DNA of 10,447 nt from positions 1 to 10,447 of the forward strand of contig JAEXRM010000220.1 in assembly GCA_023440865.1 (NCBI GenBank), in the 5' to 3' direction. The translations under genes were made by a program, and so were the position numbers. Origin of the DNA: Bacillota bacterium. Lineage in GTDB: Bacteria; Bacillota; Clostridia; DSM-8532. Below, in pieces: positions 1 to 6,131 of the stretch (its first letter is position 1; every line of letters begins with the position of its first letter). A model generated the notes under the pieces. That model was given only the letters and a program-made list of their open reading frames with translations, was not told the DNA's origin and searched no databases.

Positions 1-36
1 GTGTGGGGGTTGGTGTGGGGGTTGGTGTGGGGGGTG
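1..36. repeat. 12-bp tandem repeat encoding the Pro-Thr linker
   Basis: The unit GTGTGGGGGTTG (plus strand) occurs twice perfectly, then once with one mismatch, at the very edge of the window. On the minus strand it encodes alternating Pro and Thr in the protease linker. The array probably continues outside the window. Confidence 0.75.
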
Positions 37-2884
37 GCACGGCGGCCGTGAATTCCAGCACTACCGCCAGGCCAGGCAGAATCAACCCCGTTCCGGCCGT
101 GTGGATCCACAGGGACAGATCGCCCGCCAGGTCGGGCAAGGAGCCCGCGTATCGCACCCAGCTCGTTCCGTCCGTGCTGAACTCCATCGATGCGTCGATG
201 CCGGCAACCTCGTTCGTCTCGTCGTCTCCCGTCACCATCGGCTCACCCGGTCCGGCAAGCAGATCGATCACGGATTCCATGCCACAGACGGACAAACCGG
301 TCTCCGCAAGGCGGATCTGCAGGTCGGCATCGGCGGAGAGCCGCGGCAGCGCTTCTTGCGGCAAGGCCATGTCATCGCCGGAGACGGTTGTCCACTGAAC
401 ACCGCCATCAAGCGAATACTCCATGAGATCGGTCGCCCCAATCAGCCGGAAAGGGTTTTCCCCATCCAGCGAAAACGCTATGCCGGGTGCCGCCGGGGCG
501 GTCGTGTTCCAGCGCCACAGGGCGACAGGTCCGGTCAGCGCGAGTCCCGCTTCGGCCCGACGCACCTCAAGCGGCGGACGCGTCGACAAATCGGGCGCGT
601 TGTCACCCGTGAAGGCTGTCCAATCCGACCAGACGTCCCCCGCCTTCATGCGGTATGCCATGGCAGTTGTCAATCCCGTGACCGTGCCGGTGCGATAATC
701 GACGGACACGTCCGCAACCTCCGCCCCCATGGTCAGATCGAAGAGCTTGACCGAACCGGGGACACCACCCCCCGCATCGATACGGCGGATCCGCAGGTCG
801 AGCAGCGGCGACAGCCGTGCCAGCTCATCGGCCGACAGGACCTGACCCGCTGCCGTGACGGGGGTCCAGACGTTCCCTCCGTCGATGCTGTATGCCATGG
901 TTGCATCGGATGCCAGCAGCTTTCCGGCATCCGTGCCTGAAAGGCTGAAGGTGACCCAGGCAACCGGATCCAGCGCCATGGCCCGCGGTGTGGAGAACAC
1001 AAGGTTGTCCCCGGTCGAAAGGGGATTCTTCGCGGCGACACGCCACCAGCAGGGCTGGACTGCATCGGTCAGCCGCTGCGCCTCGGTCAGCCTGTACCCG
1101 TACACGCCACCGGTGTAGAGCAGGCCGTCGGCCGCCGCATCCAGCTCGACCTCCGTCACGCCGGCGGCAAAGGACACATCCCGCGACCACTGCAGCACAT
1201 AGGCCCGCGCCTTCGGAGCAGGCTGCCAGGTCAGCGTCGGGCGATCCGTGACGAGGATGCCTTCCGCAGGCAGGACCGGTGACGGTGCGGCTGCGGGAAG
1301 GCCCGTCCGAACGGATATGCGCATGGTTGCGGCATCACCGGAAACAGCGATGTTGCCGACCTCCACATAGGTGAATGCGGTGGAGGCGGCCGATGCGTTG
1401 AGTTGATACGGAAGCGCGGCGAAGAGCGGATTTCCGGTCGTTCCCGGGTAGGGGTCCGCGGCATCGCCCTTGTCGCTAGCGGAGCGCATCTCATACAGGC
1501 CGTCCGCCTGTTCGAGTTCCACGCCGAGCCGGCTGGCGACATTGTTGATGTCGTTGCCCGCGAAAGCGGCCTCAATGACCGTCTGGTCGGCATGCCAGAC
1601 CAGCACGCCCTCACCGGGGATCCCCGCGTCGTACCCGATCCTCCGCCGGTATTCGACCAGCCAGTACTCGGTGGCGGCACCCGCTCCATCCGTCGACAGC
1701 TTCAGCACATTGCCGTATCCGGACGTATTGGTGAGGGTTTTCACGGCATCAGCGGTCACCGTGTCCGGCACCGTCCAGCCGAGCAGCATGCGGCTCCATG
1801 CGGAAAGGTTGGCCGGAACGCTGCCTGCGGGAAGCCCCCCGGCGGTATTCCAGGAGCCGGACGCCATGATGTCCCAATAGCCGGCGCCGGCGGTGTATCC
1901 ACCCGTCATGCCATCGGTGTCGTACAGGTCCTTCAGGCCCAGATCATGCCCGAACTCGTGCGCGAACACCCCCAGCGTGCCGGTTTCAGGCACGCAGACG
2001 TACTTGGCGGCAGCCTTCCCGTCAACGGGTTCCGAGGGCGAGATGCTCCAGGCGTGGGACCAGATGCTGTCCGCGGTGCTGCCGCTCTCTTCCTGCCCCT
2101 GCCCCGCATGAACGATGAACAGGTGATCGATGGTGCTGTCCGCATCCGGCCCATCAAAGGGGGTGAAGTCGAAACCGGCGGCATCGAGCTTGCTCACGGC
2201 TTCGCGTGCCAACTGATGGACAGGCGTGTTGGCATCGTCATACGTCGCGCCGTCAGCACCATAGTAGGACATGCTGTGGCTGCTGGTCACAACCGGCGCC
2301 ACGGTTGCGTCGATCGTGATGCCCGCGGGCGTGGACGTGCCGTAACCCGAGTTTTTCTCGTAATAGTCGCGCATCTGGTCGATGATGCCGGCAAAGTGGG
2401 TCCGCGTGTGGCTGGCGTCGAACTTCTCGTCCGTGAACTCGATGGGGATGACAAGCACCTTTTCGACCGAACCGGGCACGGGTGGTTCCGCCCCGGCCAG
2501 CGAGGCCATCAGCGCGGCGTCCGGCGCCATCTGCAGGGAACGGAGCGAGATTTCGGGCAGTCCCTTCTGGCTGCCATCCGCCATGGCCTCCCCCTCGGTT
2601 TCCTTTCCCGGCTGAGGCGGCATGAATGCAGGCATTGCCTGATGACTGCGCATGGCGATGAAAGGCATGGCGGACTGCACGGCCGATATCGCATCCCCCG
2701 GACCCGTCCGATGTGATGCATTGTCCGCTGCGGGAATGCCTCCGGCGGTCGCGGTGCCGGACAGGACCACCTGTCCCAGCAGGGACAGGCACAACAGCAA
2801 GGAAAGCGAGGCCCGCCCGGGCGTCAGGCCTGCCGGGTCACTGCATCCGGAAGAAGATCCCCGGGCTTGTCGGTAATGACGCAT
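1..2884 (-). CDS. Secreted M6-family (immune inhibitor A-like) zinc metalloprotease with C-terminal repeats, 3' end outside window
   Basis: The frame is open from ATG 2884 to the left edge (961 codons, no stop). The start is set by GGGGGAG at 2896-2890, 5 nt upstream. Residues 1-47 form a signal peptide: a long basic N-region, a hydrophobic core at about 25-43 and a TATA cleavage site near 47. A probable propeptide follows. The catalytic domain begins near residue 142 (KVLVIPIEF) and carries M6 hallmarks: DHLFIVHAG (253-261), the zinc-binding HEFGHDLGLKDLYD starting at H309, WDIMASGSWN (337-346), and VEYRRRIGYD through GVLVWHAD (410-433). An FN3-like segment covers about 529-640, followed by 79-residue repeats (to 948) and a Pro-Thr linker (949-961) leading off the edge. 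M6 enzymes are secreted proteases that degrade extracellular protein. The linker suggests a further C-terminal domain, perhaps a wall or S-layer anchor, which cannot be seen. The family assignment is secure; the substrate is unknown. Confidence 0.93.
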   Translation of the reverse strand, partial: MRHYRQARGSSSGCSDPAGLTPGRASLSLLLCLSLLGQVVLSGTATAGGIPAADNASHRTGPGDAISAVQSAMPFIAMRSHQAMPAFMPPQPGKETEGEAMADGSQKGLPEISLRSLQMAPDAALMASLAGAEPPVPGSVEKVLVIPIEFTDEKFDASHTRTHFAGIIDQMRDYYEKNSGYGTSTPAGITIDATVAPVVTSSHSMSYYGADGATYDDANTPVHQLAREAVSKLDAAGFDFTPFDGPDADSTIDHLFIVHAGQGQEESGSTADSIWSHAWSISPSEPVDGKAAAKYVCVPETGTLGVFAHEFGHDLGLKDLYDTDGMTGGYTAGAGYWDIMASGSWNTAGGLPAGSVPANLSAWSRMLLGWTVPDTVTADAVKTLTNTSGYGNVLKLSTDGAGAATEYWLVEYRRRIGYDAGIPGEGVLVWHADQTVIEAAFAGNDINNVASRLGVELEQADGLYEMRSASDKGDAADPYPGTTGNPLFAALPYQLNASAASTAFTYVEVGNIAVSGDAATMRISVRTGLPAAAPSPVLPAEGILVTDRPTLTWQPAPKARAYVLQWSRDVSFAAGVTEVELDAAADGLLYTGGVYGYRLTEAQRLTDAVQPCWWRVAAKNPLSTGDNLVFSTPRAMALDPVAWVTFSLSGTDAGKLLASDATMAYSIDGGNVWTPVTAAGQVLSADELARLSPLLDLRIRRIDAGGGVPGSVKLFDLTMGAEVADVSVDYRTGTVTGLTTAMAYRMKAGDVWSDWTAFTGDNAPDLSTRPPLEVRRAEAGLALTGPVALWRWNTTAPAAPGIAFSLDGENPFRLIGATDLMEYSLDGGVQWTTVSGDDMALPQEALPRLSADADLQIRLAETGLSVCGMESVIDLLAGPGEPMVTGDDETNEVAGIDASMEFSTDGTSWVRYAGSLPDLAGDLSLWIHTAGTGLILPGLAVVLEFTAAVPPPTPTPTPTPT
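41..898 (-). repeat. 79-residue tandem repeats in the C-terminal stalk of the M6 protease
   Basis: The motif M-(A/E)-(Y/F)-S-x-D-G-x-x-W recurs at residues 663 (MAYSIDGGNVW), 742 (MAYRMKAGDVW), 821 (MEYSLDGGVQW) and 900 (MEFSTDGTSW), each exactly 79 residues after the last. Later in the units, a pattern like L-x-(I/V)-R-x-(A/I) and G-(L/V)-x-x-x-G also recurs. The repeats are diverged at the DNA level, so the duplication is old. Modules of this YSLDGG type are common in surface proteins of Bacillota. A role as a spacer or ligand-binding stalk is inferred. The last unit is short (about 49 residues) and runs into the Pro-Thr linker. Confidence 0.8.
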
Positions 2885-2912
2885 CTGTACTCCCCCATCT
2901 GTGCTGGCGGAC

Positions 2913-2955
2913 AAAAAAACCGTGACGACGCAACTTTCGGTTGCGGCCACGGTTT
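2913..2955 (-). terminator. Intrinsic terminator/attenuator hairpin in the leader of the M6 protease gene
   Basis: On the minus strand AAACCGTG (2955-2948) pairs with CACGGTTT (2924-2917). An inner stem, CGCAAC (2945-2940) with GTTGCG (2934-2929), is closed by a 5-nt CGAAA loop. A run of seven T follows directly (2919-2913). This is a textbook rho-independent terminator. It lies downstream of a TATAAT promoter and only about 17 nt upstream of the protease ribosome binding site, so transcripts from that promoter must read through it. It could also serve as a second terminator for the upstream MFS gene. Confidence 0.75.
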
Positions 2956-2970
2956 GCCTCGTCTTTCCCA

Positions 2971-2976
2971 ATTATA
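2971..2976 (-). promoter_or_regulatory. Probable -10 element (TATAAT) of the M6 protease promoter
   Basis: The minus strand carries a perfect TATAAT at 2976-2971 with an extended -10 TGG just upstream. The hexamer 17 nt upstream is a poor match to TTGACA, so the extended -10 may compensate. The predicted transcription start is near 2964, giving a leader of about 80 nt that contains the terminator hairpin at 2955-2913. Confidence 0.6.
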
Positions 2977-3072
2977 CCACATACTGCTTCGCTGCACGTG
3001 CGGCTCCAGCGACACGCACCGACACCCGGGCGTGGTATCGCAACGGGTTCACCGTGTGTGGCCACCAAATAG

Positions 3073-3094
3073 AAAACGGCTTCACACAGCCGTT
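3073..3094 (-). terminator. Intrinsic terminator downstream of the MFS transporter gene
   Basis: On the minus strand AACGGCT (3094-3088) and AGCCGTT (3081-3075) form a 7-bp stem with a 6-nt loop, followed by a short T run (3076-3073). The hairpin starts about 10 nt after the MFS stop codon. The T tract is short, so termination may be incomplete. Confidence 0.65.
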
Positions 3095-3104
3095 ACCAGT
3101 CTGT

Positions 3105-4445
3105 TCACGCCGCCTGCCCGCTGAGCTTCACGGAACGCCGGTGCAGCCCGCGGATGACAAATACGGCAACGACCATGAGTGTGCCGGTCAGCAGCAGGAT
3201 GTACTGCTTGTTGCCCATTTCGGTTCCCAGCACGCGGATGCGCAGACCGGCCGTCGCCGCGATGAACTGCCGCCCGGCCAGCGTGCCGAGGAAGGCGGCC
3301 AGGTTGTTCATCGCCGCGTAGAAGCTGATGTAGTTGGTCTGGTCCTTCTCCGGCAGGTTGATGTAGGTCATGTTCGCGAACACCAGGTTGATGCCGGGCG
3401 CCATGAGCAGGGCGTAGATGACGGCGATCGGATACAGGAACAGCGTCTGCGCCGTCACGAACGGGAGCACGAAGAAGTGGACCAGATACAGCGAGACGGC
3501 TAGCGTGAGCGTGCCGAACCAGGAAACCCGGTGCACGCGCTTGCGCCACAACGGGGCGATGAACAGCAGCACCGGGATGTTGACCATGTTCACGACATTG
3601 AGGAAGGAGTAGCTCACCTGCAGCTCCTTGAGCATGTACACGCTGAAATACGGCCCGGGCAGGTTGGCGATGAACGACCACAGGCAGGCCGTCGCGACGG
3701 AGACGAGGTATTTCTTCTCGCGGAACGGGCGCACCAGCAGGTCGACCGGACGGAACACCTCGCCGGAGCGCTCGTAGGGATACTCCTTGATGCGTGTGAG
3801 CAGGAAGACGTCCACGAAGCACAAGCCCACGGCGATGGCGCGCAGCCAGGTCAGGCCGGCCAGCTCGGCGCCTGCCGCCTTGAACCGGTCGACGAACGCG
3901 CCCGCGCCGAGAATCACCGAATACACCACGATGCCGTTGAGGATGCTGTTGACGGTGAAGTACCCCGCCCGATCCGATTCCGGAACGGATTTGATGTGCC
4001 ATACCTGGAAACCGGGAGAGGTCAGCGCGTTGATGATGTGCAGCAGCATCAGCGTGCACATCATCAACCCCAGGCGCAGCCCGTCGGACGCCGGCAGGAA
4101 GGGAATGAGGCCGATCGTGACGACATTGAGCAGGTAGAGCGCGATGCGGACGCCGATCAGGAAGCGCTTGCGCTGCTGGAAGCGCTCGAGCAGCAGGGGC
4201 GAAAACACCTGCAGCATGTTGCCCAGATACCCCAGCATGGCGATGAAGCCGATCAGACCGTCACCTGCGTTCAACAGCAGCAGGAGGCCCGTGAAGAAGT
4301 TGCCGCCGATGAGGTTGCCGATGGATCCCGTCGTGATGTTGGCAACGATGAGGTTGCGCTGGCTGATGTGCGGCTCCCTGTCAGGCCGGATGCGGCGGCC
4401 GACAGTGGCCAGCATGGTGCGGAAGCGTTGCGGGAAGGCATTCAT
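3105..4445 (-). CDS. Major facilitator superfamily (MFS) transporter
   Basis: This is a 446-residue integral membrane protein of typical MFS length. About twelve hydrophobic segments can be counted, roughly at 33-57, 62-86, 94-116, 123-146, 160-186, 196-217, 248-272 and 281-304, then four more to about residue 435. A long basic cytoplasmic loop (about 218-247, with YPYERSGEVFRP and RPFREKKY) lies between the two six-helix halves. A degenerate motif A with basic residues (ERFQQRKR) follows helix 2. The substrate cannot be read from the sequence; drug or sugar efflux and uptake are all possible. The start at 4445 has only a weak GGGGA ribosome binding site (near 4456-4452). The gene sits alone between a 258-bp upstream gap, with a palindrome and a leader hairpin, and its own terminator. 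Confidence 0.88.
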   Translation of the reverse strand: MNAFPQRFRTMLATVGRRIRPDREPHISQRNLIVANITTGSIGNLIGGNFFTGLLLLLNAGDGLIGFIAMLGYLGNMLQVFSPLLLERFQQRKRFLIGVRIALYLLNVVTIGLIPFLPASDGLRLGLMMCTLMLLHIINALTSPGFQVWHIKSVPESDRAGYFTVNSILNGIVVYSVILGAGAFVDRFKAAGAELAGLTWLRAIAVGLCFVDVFLLTRIKEYPYERSGEVFRPVDLLVRPFREKKYLVSVATACLWSFIANLPGPYFSVYMLKELQVSYSFLNVVNMVNIPVLLFIAPLWRKRVHRVSWFGTLTLAVSLYLVHFFVLPFVTAQTLFLYPIAVIYALLMAPGINLVFANMTYINLPEKDQTNYISFYAAMNNLAAFLGTLAGRQFIAATAGLRIRVLGTEMGNKQYILLLTGTLMVVAVFVIRGLHRRSVKLSGQAA

Positions 4446-4458
4446 GAGAAATCCCCAA

Positions 4459-4478
4459 TGCCGGACGGGAATCCGGCA
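4459..4478 (-). promoter_or_regulatory. Hairpin just upstream of the MFS ribosome binding site
   Basis: TGCCGGA (4478-4472 on the minus strand) pairs perfectly with TCCGGCA (4465-4459) around a 6-nt loop. The stem ends 2 nt before the GGGGA that serves as the weak Shine-Dalgarno of the MFS gene. There is no T tract, so it is not a terminator. A role in mRNA stability or translation is inferred only. Confidence 0.4.
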
Positions 4479-4574
4479 AACAGTGCCTGTCGCCCGGCCG
4501 CGCCGTCACGGCCCAACCGGGTTCATGGCGGCGGACCCACCGGATGCCGGCAGTGCCATCCGCCCCATTCCAGC

Positions 4575-4593
4575 ATACAGGATGAACCTGTAT
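4575..4593. promoter_or_regulatory. Perfect 7-5-7 palindrome upstream of the MFS gene, candidate operator
   Basis: ATACAGG, a 5-nt spacer and CCTGTAT form a perfect dyad in the 258-bp gap between prfA and the MFS gene. A TATGCT that could act as a -10 (4577-4572, minus strand) overlaps one arm, but no good -35 is visible. The size and symmetry fit a dimeric repressor or activator site. The rest of the gap (4446-4703) shows no gene and no clear terminator for prfA. Confidence 0.4.
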
Positions 4594-4703
4594 CATGGAG
4601 AGCCCAGTTTGACGGACTGACTCGATCTTTCACAGGAACCGACACTATTTTTCACGACCAGGGAGACGGACACGCCGCATCATGGCCTGGCGGACATGCC
4701 GGG

Positions 4704-5783
4704 TCAGTCCTCGTCCGCGCTCCCGCTGAGACGTTCGCTGCCGTCCGCCGTCGTGAGCGCATCCACGATTTCGTCGAGGTCGCCGTCGACCACTTCCTCC
4801 ACCCGGTACAATGTCAGGCCGATGCGGTGGTCGGACACGCGGCCCTGCGGGAAGTTGTAGGTGCGGATGCGCTCGCTGCGGTCTCCGGTGCCCACCTGCG
4901 ACCGGCGGTTCTCCGTGACCTCGCTCACCTGCTTGGATAGCGCCATCTCATACAGCTTCGCCTTGAGCACGCGCATGGCCTTGTCGCGGTTCTTGTGCTG
5001 GCTGCGCTCCTCCTGGCAGGCGACGACGATGCCGGTGGGCATGTGCGTGATGCGGATGGCGGACGAGGTCTTGTTGACATGCTGGCCACCCGCGCCGGAC
5101 GACCGGTAGGTGTCCACCTCGAGATCGGCCGGATTGATCTCCACATCGGGCACGTCGTCCACCTCCGGCAGCACGGCCACCGTGACGGTGGAGGTATGGA
5201 TGCGGCCGCCCGATTCGGTGGCCGGGATGCGCTGCACGCGGTGCACGCCGCTTTCGAACTTGAGCCGGCTGTACGCGCCCTTGCCGTCGATTTCGAAGAC
5301 GACCTCCTTGAAGCCGCCCAGCTCGGTCGGGTTCGCATCGACGAGCTCCGTCTTCCAGCGGCGCCGTTCCGCATAGCGCGTGTACATGCGGAACAGGGTG
5401 CCGGCAAACAGGGCCGCCTCCTCGCCGCCCGCGCCGCCGCGGATTTCCACGATGACGTTGCGGTCGTCGTTGGGATCCTTCGGCACGAGCAACACCTTGA
5501 GCTCGCGCTCACAGCGGACGATGCCCTCCTCCGACACGCGCAGCTCCTCGCGGATCATCTCGCGCAGCTCCTCGTCGGGCTTTTCCTCGAGCATGGCCAG
5601 CGCATCCTGCCGGGCGGTGAGGAAGCCGCGGTATTCGCGCGTCTTCTCCACGATCTCCGTCAGATCGGCGTGCTCCTTCATGCGCTTCATGTACAGCGTC
5701 TGGTCGGCCAGCACGGCCGGATCGCCCAGCTGCTGGGTCAGTTCCTCGTAATGGTTCTCGATGGCTTCCAATTTCTCGAGCAT
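4704..5783 (-). CDS. prfA: Peptide chain release factor 1 (RF1)
   Basis: The product is 359 residues, the usual RF1 length. RF1 reads UAA and UAG stop codons in the ribosomal A site and triggers peptide release. The tripeptide that reads the stop codon is PAT (187-189), which marks RF1; RF2 has SPF there. The catalytic GGQ (232-234) lies in SSGAGGQHVNKTSSA; its glutamine is normally methylated by PrmC. The GGAGGEEA motif lies in the middle of the protein. The start MLEKLEAI at 5783 was chosen because it matches RF1 N-termini and has GGAGG at 5799-5795; an in-frame extension to 5927 has no RF1-like sequence. The usual partner prmC does not follow: the next gene downstream is an MFS transporter after 258 bp. 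An extended -10 promoter candidate lies about 90 bp upstream. Confidence 0.98.
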   Translation of the reverse strand: MLEKLEAIENHYEELTQQLGDPAVLADQTLYMKRMKEHADLTEIVEKTREYRGFLTARQDALAMLEEKPDEELREMIREELRVSEEGIVRCERELKVLLVPKDPNDDRNVIVEIRGGAGGEEAALFAGTLFRMYTRYAERRRWKTELVDANPTELGGFKEVVFEIDGKGAYSRLKFESGVHRVQRIPATESGGRIHTSTVTVAVLPEVDDVPDVEINPADLEVDTYRSSGAGGQHVNKTSSAIRITHMPTGIVVACQEERSQHKNRDKAMRVLKAKLYEMALSKQVSEVTENRRSQVGTGDRSERIRTYNFPQGRVSDHRIGLTLYRVEEVVDGDLDEIVDALTTADGSERLSGSADED

Positions 5784-5863
5784 GGGGGCGTCTTCCTCCG
5801 GGCGCAGCCCCCTCCGGCCGCCATGCGGCTGAATCCGGAAAGGGTCTGGGGATGTGTTGCATG

Positions 5864-5880
5864 GTGCACAAACAGTATAG
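5864..5880 (+). repeat. Copy 1 of a 17-bp motif shared by the divergent promoters
   Basis: GTGCACAAACAGTATAG overlaps the prfA -10 region. It matches 13 of 17 positions of a second copy in the same orientation at 5963-5979, 99 bp away. It may be a regulator site or a chance match. Confidence 0.35.
5874..5879 (-). promoter_or_regulatory. Probable -10 element of the prfA promoter
   Basis: TATACT on the minus strand (5879-5874) is preceded by TGC, an extended -10. No convincing TTGACA lies 16-18 nt upstream. The predicted start near 5867 gives a leader of about 85 nt to the prfA ATG. Confidence 0.45.
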
Positions 5881-5959
5881 CACAGAAAGGCACAGGTTCC
5901 GCGTCGTTCCCGGATCAGACGGGCCAATCACCCGCCGGCGCGATCACCCGGAAGTTCCA

Positions 5960-5980
5960 TTTGTGAACAAACTGTAAAAT
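5960..5980 (+). promoter_or_regulatory. Candidate promoter/operator region of the exporter operon (motif copy 2, dyad and TAAAAT)
   Basis: TTTGT-GA-ACAAA (5960-5971) is a small perfect dyad. It overlaps GTGAACAAACTGTAAAA (5963-5979), the second copy of the motif seen at the prfA promoter. TAAAAT at 5975-5980 is a possible plus-strand -10 for the exporter operon, about 150 bp before the GTG start. No good -35 is seen. The region stands out as AT-rich in GC-rich surroundings. The rest of the 348-bp divergent gap (5784-6131) holds no gene; there is only a weak imperfect stem around 6028-6056. Confidence 0.35.
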
Positions 5981-6131
5981 ACCCATCCGGCCACCCATTT
6001 CCGGCATGCTTTCAGCCAATTTCAAGGTTCGACAACCACAATGGATGTTGGGTCGATCGCATGCGCCCATTGACGCACATGATCCGGTCCGTCCCCCTTC
6101 CGTTCGCCAGATTGTCCACAGGAGGTTCACC

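Noticed and set aside
1403..2716. 437-codon plus-strand reading frame opposite the M6 protease
   Set aside because: The minus-strand frame carries the HEFGHD catalytic motif and signal peptide over the same bases; the plus-strand product shows no family features.
2948..2985. Plus-strand promoter reading of TTGCCT and TTATAC near 2954-2977
   Set aside because: The spacing is about 12 nt, too short, and no plus-strand gene follows; the minus-strand TATAAT reading fits the protease gene.
3531..4940. Long plus-strand reading frame (469 codons) opposite the MFS gene and prfA
   Set aside because: It lies antisense to a clear MFS gene and the 3' end of prfA. Its product is His/Asp/Gln/Arg-rich with no recognisable domain, as expected from GC-rich antisense shadow frames.
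5784..5927. N-terminal extension of prfA to 5927
   Set aside because: The extension is unlike any RF1, runs through the probable promoter, and RF1 homology starts at MLEKLEAI (5783).
4995..5966. 323-codon plus-strand reading frame opposite prfA
   Set aside because: It is a complementary shadow of RF1 and lacks any recognisable motif.
6070..6098. TTGACG at 6070 as a -35 for the adaptor operon
   Set aside because: No -10-like hexamer occurs 16-18 nt downstream.
6112..6120. TTGTCCACA resembling a DnaA box
   Set aside because: It is a single copy with one mismatch, next to the adaptor ribosome binding site, with no cluster or AT-rich unwinding region; probably chance.
6006..6131. ATG at 6006 as the start of the adaptor, adding 42 residues
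   Set aside because: There is no Shine-Dalgarno before it and the added sequence looks non-coding, whereas GTG 6132 has AGGAGG at ideal spacing and gives a basic cytoplasmic tail before the membrane helix.
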